In this document: in pieces, positions 55,951 through 64,000 of the stretch
How the letters are laid out: every line of letters starts with the position of its first letter
Position numbering within the stretch: position 1 is the stretch's first letter
NCBI RefSeq assembly: GCF_002865645.1
Contig: NW_020194539.1
Coordinates: 124,001 to 188,000, forward strand
From: Hyaloscypha bicolor E
Lineage: Eukaryota > Ascomycota > Leotiomycetes > Helotiales > Hyaloscyphaceae
Direction of reading: 5' to 3'
DNA length: 64,000 bases
Notes under the pieces: model-generated
The model's input: only the letters and a program-made list of their open reading frames with translations
Databases searched by the model: none
What the model was told of the DNA's origin: nothing
Made by a program: the position numbers and the translations under genes

Positions 55951-58900
55951 TCAAGCGCTCACCAACTCCCAGGCAACCATCTGCTCGACTCGTGCTTGTT
56001 TCTCCAACTCGAACTTCTCGTCTTCAGAGTCCTCAGCATCAGAAAGAGAAAGCGAAATCTCATCCGGATTAAGCACCTCAGAAACCGGCGAGAGTGAATC
56101 AAGAGCATCGAGTCTCAACTTCTCGCTTGGAATCCGAAGGTTCAGCTCATCCGTCTCCGCTTCCTCGCTATCATACCCATTGATCCCCTTTCCGGCCCCC
56201 AGCCCTCCGAATCCAGCTTTACCGCCTTCTGGACCGCGCGGCATTCTGGCTACCCCACCCATCTCATTTGCTTCCTCGTACAGGTTCTTATTCTTGCGGT
56301 GGTGGTGAGGATTCGAAGGTGGGGATGAGGGGTTCGAAGAGGGAGGCGAGGCTGATGGCGAGGAAGCAAGTAGATCGTGCAAGCTGACTTTCGGTGGTGA
56401 TTTATTGAGTTTCTTGGGGTTGAGATTGTGATTTGTTGGTAACAACGAGACAAGAGTTTGCGAGGGAGGGAGTTGGACGCGGTGGTTTGCGATTTCTTTG
56501 CTTGAGAAGGTGGAGTAGGAATCGTTGTCTTCCTCCGACTGAGCATTGCCATTTTCGCATACCGCGTTGGTAGCCCCGGCCGTCGTGGTTTCGGTTTTGT
56601 TGACAAGGTCATGTTCGGCAGAGGCTAGAGGGTTGGAATTCTGGCTGTCGTGACGTCCAGATCTCTGTCTCTCGCCAACATCCTCGAAAGAAGGAACACG
56701 AGGCGCATACTTGCTGCCCGCCAATCCCACAGGGGCTTTGGTGAGGCCTTCGTCTTTCCACCACGCCTCGCCACCCTGGAGCATCATTTCGTTGACATTC
56801 CGAACCAATATCGCGTTAATGTCGCACTCTCCTTCTCCATTAACTACGCCATTCTCCATCTCTGCAAAACCATGCGTAGGTGAGTTCGGCGGTGCCGCGA
56901 CTCCAGCCCCTTCCTTGCCCCCAATCTCAACTTCCATTTCAACACGAGAAGTCGTCGTTTGAAGTAAATCCGAAGCAGGACACTCCCCCTCCAGCTCCTC
57001 AAGAACCTCATCCGCCCAGCTGTCCCCCTGCAACCCCCGGCCGCTAAAACTCGGGATCTCGACTTTCTGATTCGAGAGAGCAGCAAGTCTCTTCCGCTCC
57101 CCACCTTCCCCTCCCTTCACAACCTCATCTCCATCTCCATTTGCACATCCACCCATAGCACGCTTCTGAAGCCCCGCCCAGTTCTTAGGCAGCACCGGCG
57201 GTCTCGGCTCGACTGGAAGACTGAGTTCTTCAACGGGACCAGCGCAAGGATCATCCGAAAACAAGACCTCGAGACCACGGTACGCGGGAACACGTGTAAG
57301 GATCCTATACGCAGCGTCCGCCGAAAGCACGTCTGAGAAGTGTAAGTGTAGAGTGCCGTCTTCATCGATCCACATCTCGACCAACATATCTGCTCTCCTG
57401 CCATTCCCAGCACTCAGTTGTCTCTCTAACTCATTTAGAGAGGATGAGGGTGGGAAGGAGGGGAGGGAGAGGCAACGAGTTTGCGCGTGGAAGATGAGGC
57501 GGCCGAGGATCCGGGGATTCAAAGGGTATGTTGGCGTTGAAAGGATCGTTACGGTTGCGGGAGTCAAGGTGGAGGAGTCGGATTCGGAAGTGGAGCTGGA
57601 GGGGAAAGCGAGAGGATGTTGGCTGCAGTAAAGAACGTATTCCTCAGCAGCGACTTTCTGACGGAACACGATTCTCGCTGATAGAGAGGATGTGATACTT
57701 CGAGTGTCAAACAAACTCGCACTTAGCACCTCACCACCTCTAACTCTCGCCAACACATCTCTGAGTGCCGTTTCAAGTGGGAGGTTGGTGAGCATAACGG
57801 TACGGAGGTAGTTGGAATCAGAAGTAGAAGGGCGGTAAGAGATGCCATAGCGGAAGAAATCCGGGAACTTCGTCTCAGCATCCCGCGCACGAGAGGAGGT
57901 GGCGCGCATATGTATCTCGACCGCACCCTCCCTCTCCTCGTCCTCCCACAAACTCTCGTCTTTACTCAAATCAGCAGAGATCTTCAACGCTAGATCAGAA
58001 TCGCTCCTCAGGGCTCTTGATCCAGAAAGCGGTGGATTGGTGCCAAAATGATCGTAGTCGCGCATTGAGCGTTGGCGTGCGTAGCTGGGAGGGGCACGAA
58101 GGGGGTGGGTGTCGTAGTCTTCGCCGCGCTTGGTGCCTTCTACTTCAAATCCAACCTTGAGAACCGAGGGTTTGGGCAGCGAGTTTAATTTCTGGAGGGC
58201 CGATTGGTTGTCGAGGAGTTGGGCGTCGATGTCTTTTTCTTCCCCCATGCCATATTGTGCGGGTGCTAAAGGAGTGGCGGAAGAGGGATTGGGATTAGAG
58301 TATGGGAAGGAAAGAGCGGGAGGGAAGCCATTTGAGTCCATTTCCATGTTCTCTTCTAGGGAATGCAAGCCTATGTCTGCGAAACTTGTATCAAAGCTTG
58401 TGGCGTTGAGAACAGGAGTGTTTGGTACTGTTGTTGAGCCGGAACCAAAACTGTTGTTGAAGTTCGAGGGTCCAGTTTCTCCGACACCGAGAGATGGGTT
58501 GCCCCATGAGCCGATCAGGTCTTTCGATGTCAAGCCATTTGCGTTGCTACTATTGTGGAAACTGGGATCCGAATTGCCCCACGAACCAATGAGTTGTTCA
58601 GGCGTTGGTCCATGTCCACCTCCATTCTGGAAAGAATTCTTAAAACCACCACCATTCAGCACCCGTTCTTTGCTCTCCCCCTTCTCCCCAGAAGACGCTG
58701 CAATCGGTGTTCCGGGTCGAAAATGAACATGATGTTCTTCATCCTCACCAAGAAGTGATTTCACAGCAACTCCATATCCCATCTCCTTCTCTCGCTTCCT
58801 CAACACCCTGTTCTCTCTCCTGAGACGGTCGATCTCTTTCTCAAGTCCCTTGACATCTATTCTCGCGCCCCCCATATCTCCACCCATGCTTGAATTTCCC

Positions 58901-59559
58901 ATAGACACGCTTAGTCCCACCCCTCCGCTCTGTGCACCTCTCTCAGTGCTCGCACCTGAAGTGGGATTGTTATTGTGGAACCGAGCAAGCGACTCGATCA
59001 CAATCCCCAGACTGCTAGAAACGGCATCTTTATCCCGCCTCGCATGCATCAACTCATTCTCCAGCACTGCAACCCTGATTCTCAACTCCATAATCTGCTC
59101 CAATTGGCCTCTGTTCAGTTCCTGAACCTGGGCGATGACAACTTGGGAGTCTTGGAGATTTCGGAGCGGCGCTGCACTTTGAAGAAATGGTTGGCGAGAC
59201 ATGGTATGGTGTTTATGCTCAGCCTCATCGGAATCAGAAAGTTGACCACGGGATTGATGCAGTTCGTGTTGCAGGTTGCTTGGTTGAATATTGCCGTTCA
59301 TGAGAGGATGAGAGGAAAGGCGGTTGGAGCTGGTGTTTGGAAGGTTGAACTGATTAGAGTTTATTGCTGCGTTTTGCAGTGCTGAAGACGCTGTTAGGTT
59401 GGCTTGAACACGACCAAATGCCTTATCAGCTTCAGCCCTGACGCAATCCAATTCATTTTCGACGTCGATCGATCGCGGGGATTGCATTGTTGTGTTTTCC
59501 GGGGTTGGAGTTGAGTTTAAATTCGGTACTTGAGGATAGGGATGGCGGTTTGCTGACAT
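55951..59559 (-). CDS. Large coiled-coil protein with an RRM-like domain, 1202 aa
   Basis: Single exon; ATG at 59559 (MSANRHPYPQ). The open frame extends 47 codons further upstream but only from a TTG, so it was not used. Coiled-coil heptads lie at about 134-180 (LRNLQDSQVVIAQVQELNR onward) and 236-258 (VKGLEKEIDRLRRENRVLRK). Two LIGSWGN repeats lie at 323-329 and 348-354. An RRM-like fold spans about 585-650 (LRTVMLTNLPLETALRDVLA then SARIVFRQKVAAEEYVLYC), with the RNP residues only partly aromatic. The rest is Ser/Pro/Gly-rich and probably disordered, with an acidic C-terminus. Likely an RNA-binding or ribonucleoprotein scaffold in the cytoplasm. Length, intactness and composition suggest a conserved core gene. 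Confidence 0.8.
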   Translation of the reverse strand: MSANRHPYPQVPNLNSTPTPENTTMQSPRSIDVENELDCVRAEADKAFGRVQANLTASSALQNAAINSNQFNLPNTSSNRLSSHPLMNGNIQPSNLQHELHQSRGQLSDSDEAEHKHHTMSRQPFLQSAAPLRNLQDSQVVIAQVQELNRGQLEQIMELRIRVAVLENELMHARRDKDAVSSSLGIVIESLARFHNNNPTSGASTERGAQSGGVGLSVSMGNSSMGGDMGGARIDVKGLEKEIDRLRRENRVLRKREKEMGYGVAVKSLLGEDEEHHVHFRPGTPIAASSGEKGESKERVLNGGGFKNSFQNGGGHGPTPEQLIGSWGNSDPSFHNSSNANGLTSKDLIGSWGNPSLGVGETGPSNFNNSFGSGSTTVPNTPVLNATSFDTSFADIGLHSLEENMEMDSNGFPPALSFPYSNPNPSSATPLAPAQYGMGEEKDIDAQLLDNQSALQKLNSLPKPSVLKVGFEVEGTKRGEDYDTHPLRAPPSYARQRSMRDYDHFGTNPPLSGSRALRSDSDLALKISADLSKDESLWEDEEREGAVEIHMRATSSRARDAETKFPDFFRYGISYRPSTSDSNYLRTVMLTNLPLETALRDVLARVRGGEVLSASLFDTRSITSSLSARIVFRQKVAAEEYVLYCSQHPLAFPSSSTSESDSSTLTPATVTILSTPTYPLNPRILGRLIFHAQTRCLSLPSFPPSSSLNELERQLSAGNGRRADMLVEMWIDEDGTLHLHFSDVLSADAAYRILTRVPAYRGLEVLFSDDPCAGPVEELSLPVEPRPPVLPKNWAGLQKRAMGGCANGDGDEVVKGGEGGERKRLAALSNQKVEIPSFSGRGLQGDSWADEVLEELEGECPASDLLQTTTSRVEMEVEIGGKEGAGVAAPPNSPTHGFAEMENGVVNGEGECDINAILVRNVNEMMLQGGEAWWKDEGLTKAPVGLAGSKYAPRVPSFEDVGERQRSGRHDSQNSNPLASAEHDLVNKTETTTAGATNAVCENGNAQSEEDNDSYSTFSSKEIANHRVQLPPSQTLVSLLPTNHNLNPKKLNKSPPKVSLHDLLASSPSASPPSSNPSSPPSNPHHHRKNKNLYEEANEMGGVARMPRGPEGGKAGFGGLGAGKGINGYDSEEAETDELNLRIPSEKLRLDALDSLSPVSEVLNPDEISLSLSDAEDSEDEKFELEKQARVEQMVAWELVSA

Positions 59560-60945
59560 GACAGTTTTTTGGCTGTAGAAGGTGAGTGTGATGTTGTCGG
59601 AGATTTGAGAGATGATCTGTACATTTGTTGGATTAGAGGAAAAGGCGAGGGGCTTCGGGTTGGGGTAGAGGTGAGGCCGTTGATATTGCAGATGAGTCAA
59701 GGTCGAGGATGGGAAGATGAACTAGGTTGATGTTTGATGGGGCGTCAAAACTCCCAAGGATTGAGGTTCAGAGTTTGTCAACGAGGTAAGTTGAGGGAGA
59801 AGGATAGATGAGGGGTGATGAGATGTCAAGACTTAGGAGCTGAGATCCTCGAAACTGCCTTCGAAGGTTTGTGACTCAAGATAAGTCGCGAGAGTTCAAG
59901 ATATCTGGAGTCCTAGCTCGCAAGAAATCTTCTAAGTTTGTGTCCCTGTCGCAGTCCAAAATATGTACTCACTTCCATCTAATGGCCTCAAATCCTCAAA
60001 CGCAAATGAAGCAGCAAGTTCTTGGGCATGCCAAACCGAATTTCAATACAAGGTAATTTCACCTTCCTTCGGCGATGTCGAGGTTTTCAAGATTGCCGTG
60101 TTGGAAGATGAACGTCGAAGGTAAAATCGAAATTGAGAGAACGAGCTCACGATCTGCGGTCAATTCAGATGTAACCTTCTCCCCCACTTCGTGCCGCAGT
60201 ATGTGAAGGTGATGGTGGCGAAGACGAAGAGGTAGAAGGTTGAATTGAGTTTGAAGTTGTTTCTTGTTCAGACGTAGCTGTCTTGCACTCGTGCCCAGAA
60301 GCAGCGAATAGAAGATTATTACAAGAGAGGATGTAGAATGTTAAGAGGTAGAAGGTGACGAAGAGGAATTGTAGGATCTGGCTGAGGTAGTGGATGGAGG
60401 ACGGTGGGAGAAGTGTGAGGAGGAAGAGCAAGGGGTGATGATGAGTATTGTTGTGAGGATGGTTGATAGTTTAGGTAAGAGGGAGAAGATGGTATGTACG
60501 TGTGTTAAAGTTGGGAGTATTGTTATTTGTTGTATGGCGGTACGGGATAGGGGTTGTTGTTTTGAAGAGGTGGAGTGGAAAGGGGAGACGGCGTGAGCTC
60601 GGCTAGAAATAGTCGAGTTGAGCTGAAGACTTCAGACGAAGTGGTTCCAATGATGGTAGTGAATATCCTTCTACACTCGTAGTCAAGCCCTCGTTCACTT
60701 TCCGAAGCGAAGCAGAAGCAGAAGCAGAAGCAGAAAGGGAAAGGGGCTTGGTAAAGTATCAACATTGCAATATCCATCACAAGCTTCGCGATTTCTCATA
60801 CAGATCCTCATTCCTATTCCCAATATGCATCCTTCGTATTGCCAATTACAATCCCATTTCCGCGGGTGTGTCCCAAATCACCTATTTTTAACACCTATAT
60901 CATTAACTCCAGCCATTTCCCGCCCATGTAAAACGTACACAGGTA
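59560..60945. other. Intergenic region
   Basis: About 1.4 kb. A minus-strand frame at 60165-60431 encodes a hydrophobic stretch (LQFLFVTFYLLTFYILS) followed by a Ser/Thr/Pro tail but opens with TTG and has no clear start; it could be a small membrane protein. Otherwise non-coding. Confidence 0.35.
60703..60740. repeat. GCAGAA microsatellite
   Basis: Five near-perfect tandem copies of the hexamer GAAGCA/GCAGAA. Confidence 0.8.
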
Positions 60946-61739
60946 TCAATTTCTGCTCTTCGATGACCAGCCTTTGCTTTCTCTCTTCCCATTCGCGGGT
61001 GTTGCTACCACAGCAGCCTCTTTGTTATATGAGCTAGCATGGCTCTTCCCGCCTCTGCTGGTATCAACGACTCCATCACCGTAGTTGTAGCCCCCAGTCG
61101 CATGTTGCAATTGATGCGGTCCCCACGCAACCGGTGGCCGCATCTCGATTTCCTTTTCCTTTTTGCGGATGTATCTGCGTCTTAGCAAGCAGGCTGCAAT
61201 CCAGCCACCGACAATAGCTACGACAATGACCACCAGCGCGATGACCCATTTGTAATGTGAGTCGAGCCTAACTCCATCATCAGTACTATCTAAATTCAAG
61301 ACCTAGGGGAGGCTTACCATTGACTTCCAGCACTCTTCGGGCTGCTCGCATTTGTAGATGTCGGCGAAGATGTGCCCCCAGTCGTGGAACCGGTGTTCCC
61401 TTTATTCCCAGCACAATAGCTATCATACCACGTCTTAATCGCCTGTAGATCCGACGCTGCTGTGCAAGATCCAATCCCAACACAAACCGCAGAGACACCG
61501 CTTGTACCGGCGTTATCGAAGGGGGTAAGTCGTGTATCCGTACAGAAACAGTTTGGGTTAACGGCTGGGATGTTGGGAGGAGCGCATTTGCCTTGGACGT
61601 CGTAAAGAGGGCCGCAGTTGGAGGCACATGCTGGAAGCACGGATGTGAATGGTACGATTGGCCCGTCTGCTGCTTGGGGATTTTGAGAGACGGTGAGGGA
61701 AAGGAGGGAGAGGAGGAGGAATGTCGTGGTGGGATGCAT
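60946..61739 (-). CDS. Single-pass membrane protein with cysteine-rich ectodomain, 247 aa
   Basis: Exons 61739-61318 and 61267-60946, with a 50-nt intron (GTAAGC..GTTAG) containing a TACTGAT-type branch point. Signal peptide 1-19 (MHPTTTFLLLSLLSLTVSQ). The ectodomain carries eight Cys in the order CASNC, GKC, CFC, AVC, SC and SYC, ending KTWYDSYC, a pattern resembling CFEM-like domains of fungal surface proteins. A Gly/Ser/Thr-rich stalk follows, then a membrane helix (WVIALVVIVVAIVGGWIAACLL, about 147-168), a basic stop-transfer RRRYIRKKEKE and a cytoplasmic tail. Probably a plasma-membrane surface protein or sensor. Family name not certain; no neighbour suggests a pathway. Confidence 0.75.
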
Positions 61740-64000
61740 TTTGGTGATGTTGAGTGGATGGACGGATTGTTGGGCGAACTGTCGTGATACTTGAGACTGT
61801 CCTCAAGGCTGTCGATTCTCAGATGATGATCTTGCAGTTGAGTACAATGCAGGATCCCCGATGTCGAATTCTTCCGATTTTCATTGGTTTGCTCGTGTGC
61901 CCCTCGTCCTGGCTTCGCGATGTCAAGTCAATCAATCAATCGCCCAATCCTTCCCAGTCCAGATTGCAATCCCCAACCTCGCTCAGTCAATTCTGTCGCG
62001 TGCGGCCTCGATATCGCGCCGTCGTCGAAGGCCGTTGTACTGTGTTCCTCTCTCCAGCGCAATGGCTTCACGTACGATGTCTCGCGTTTTCGTTGCAAAG
62101 GGCGATCGTTTGTCCTCCAAGCCTTTTCTAAGAACAGGGATGGTTGCTTCCCCAAATCAGCCAATCTCGGCTGACGGCGATCTCGAAACAATCTTCAATT
62201 GCTTGTTGCCTCCTTTGCGGGTTCATGCGATGAGGGAACGACGAAGGGGGCGCGAACAAACGAGTGTGGTGTATGTGAAGAGTGTCGGACGAGGAGAGAA
62301 GAGGGGAAAGGAAAGGAAAGGAAAAGAGGGAGAGGAGAAATGGCGTGGTGGGTTGTTGGATCTGGGATTGCTGAGGAGGAGCGTGAAAAGGCCGAGGGTG
62401 GGCCAATCACGGGGTCCACTCGTTTGGCTCCGGGCCCTGTTTTTACTTTATTTTATCCCTGCAATCGACAACCTTTTTGATTGCATTTTCAATTTGCCCT
62501 GCTCGTATCTATATATGTATATTTGCCTGTTTATACCCCGATGAAACCATAAGTCTCCTTCTCCCCTTTCTCTCGATGCATCTTCCCCTTTTCTTTCGTT
62601 CTTGTCATTCAACTCCTCTCCGCACACTGGAAAGTTTCCGCGATCTCGCATGACCCTTCCCCACGATTAATTTGGTCCCGGGGCCCAAGTATTAGGCAGC
62701 CCGTCAGGTACAAGTGCCCCCTAAAACATGTGCTTAATTCAAGCGACCTCGTTTTGTTTCATGTACAGTGAGAAACGTGGGACAACCTCCTATTTGTCTG
62801 GACGGAGGGGGGAGGACACGGGTGATGAAGAAACAAAGAGAGTAATATCGCCCTCCACCAGAGTCAATATTCAGAGATAGGGGGGTCCTTATAGGCGACG
62901 GGAAGCCGCACGGCTCCGCAATGTGAAATCTCTATGTAGTGATTATTATAAAATAAATAACTGTTAAAGAACTATTTAAGAGCTTTTGGTGTATTAGTTA
63001 ACAGGAGAATATACTATGATTATGGGAATATGTAAAGCGTGGTTTGTTTTTAACTATGGGGGGAAAATCAAGCACGGATACACTGTTGTGGTTTAGATCA
63101 CGTGAATATTTATCACGTGAGACCCAAGCGAAGCAAGATAAAAGCGCGTCCTCCATCCAGCTCTCACTTAGCTCCTTAGCCAATCGCACCAGCTTTTGGC
63201 CCCCCCCCCCCCCCCACAATTTATATGGTTGTATCCCTCCTTTCATTATAAGTCACGTGATATGTCATATCTATGTATCTTAAGGTGGAGAAGCTCCTTA
63301 AAAGTAGGGCCTAGTCAATAAAGCTAGGCTGGCGCGCGAAAGCTCTGAACGTCGTTCTTAACCTTAATAACTACGCCCTCCTTAAATAAATCACAGAATC
63401 GATCGATTCGAGCACAACCACCAAGACCTTCTAGCCTGTAATGCCCTTTATATTTAATGCCATGGCACAGAAGGGCGAGGACCACGGGGTGTGCAGAGCT
63501 ACAGGGGTACCTGAAGCTAAGAAGGGATTAGCGAGGACATGGTGCACGCTAGTCCGTACTGTTAATAACTTTTTAATTATGGAAATTTTTACCTATAGAT
63601 AGCTTTCCATTGATGATTAATACGTCTCACAGCTCCACAATAAGAAGAAATCGATGGTGGATTTATAAGGAATTCATAGTGCGGAGCCCTGCGGCGTTGC
63701 CATAAGTGTTTTCCTGATGTATATAGTCACGTGATCATGAGGAGCTGGTCACCCTCGAGGTCTCGAGTTGAGCTCAATCACCCAATTGCCTTAGGCAACA
63801 CCGTCTGAAAGTCATCCAGGGCGTCCAATTAAACATGGTTTGAAATGGTGCCCAAGGAAGTCCCTGTTCGAGGATACGATTGGAGGTTGACCAACGAGGG
63901 GCAAGTTGAGATCAGGCTATCGTCCCAGGCAGGCAGACAGGCGTCGCGGGAGAGTTTGAACCTCAACATATTGCACTTCAACCCATTGCTCATGAACATG
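61740..64000. other. Non-coding tail of the window
   Basis: About 2.2 kb. The first part is the promoter of the cysteine-rich membrane protein and includes a purine-rich tract near 62280-62345. From 62900 on, the DNA is repeat-poor and AT-biased with a run of 16 C at 63200-63215. No gene is supported; the 227-codon frame at 61861-62544 lacks domain-like composition. Confidence 0.45.
63098..63121. promoter_or_regulatory. Paired TCACGTGA palindromes
   Basis: Two copies of TCACGTGA are separated by seven AT bases. Single copies follow at 63253 and 63728. CACGTG is the core bound by basic helix-loop-helix factors (Cbf1-like). No adjacent gene is visible, so the role is unknown. Confidence 0.35.

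Noticed and set aside
58130..58726. Plus-strand 198-codon frame opposite the coiled-coil gene
   Set aside because: Shadow of the 1202-residue minus-strand protein, which has recognisable coiled-coil and RRM-like features.
60523..60780. Protein rich in Phe/Cys near the GCAGAA microsatellite
   Set aside because: The FCFCFC pattern is a translation of the microsatellite, not a domain.
61861..62544. 227-codon plus-strand frame
   Set aside because: Composition follows a purine-rich tract, there is no domain, and it lies in the promoter region of the membrane protein on the other strand.

Overview
The window is nuclear DNA of a filamentous ascomycete (Pezizomycotina; the class cannot be fixed from sequence alone). 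The evidence is intron-bearing genes with short GT-AG introns, HET-domain and Zn2Cys6 genes, a chromodomain Ty3/gypsy retroelement, and long A+T-rich blocks in which transposon genes carry many TAG/TAA codons and Asp-to-Asn changes, the signature of repeat-induced point mutation (RIP). Start and stop coordinates are read from the sequence; exon joins are my own GT-AG reconstructions.

Region 1 (1-16.0 kb) is a Zn2Cys6 regulator gene on the minus strand cut in two by a 12.8 kb nested transposon. The 5' part lies at 14576-16000 and the 3' part at 1157-1791. Between them is an element (1792-14570) with roughly 40-bp imperfect terminal inverted repeats and an exact 5-bp target duplication, GGTGC. 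Removing the element and one duplication copy restores the reading frame. A degenerate integrase-type transposase sits at its right end. A chromovirus with two 298-bp LTRs (6438-13423) is nested inside it. A related element arm lies inverted at the window start.

Region 2 (16.4-21.2 kb) holds an SDR oxidoreductase and a divergently transcribed extended-Rossmann oxidoreductase, which with the broken regulator look like a small metabolic group, then a truncated, frameshifted metallophosphoesterase pseudogene.

Region 3 (21.2-43.1 kb) is an accessory island of self/non-self-type genes: a protein with two kinase-like domains, a CorA-like membrane protein with broken frames, a kinase followed by a TPR region across a single in-frame TAG, a HET fragment, a HET protein and a HET-ankyrin protein with near-identical repeats. 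Embedded in it is a small secreted protein with two repeated peptides bounded by dibasic sites, a candidate Kex2-processed peptide precursor.

Region 4 (43.7-64 kb) has a stand-alone adenylation-thiolation-condensation enzyme, a 434-bp hAT-type MITE with an 8-bp target duplication, a decayed gene, a secreted carboxylesterase, a 1202-residue coiled-coil/RRM-like protein that looks like a core gene, and a single-pass membrane protein with a cysteine-rich ectodomain. The last 2 kb are non-coding with several TCACGTGA palindromes. No rRNA, tRNA or CRISPR was recognised.
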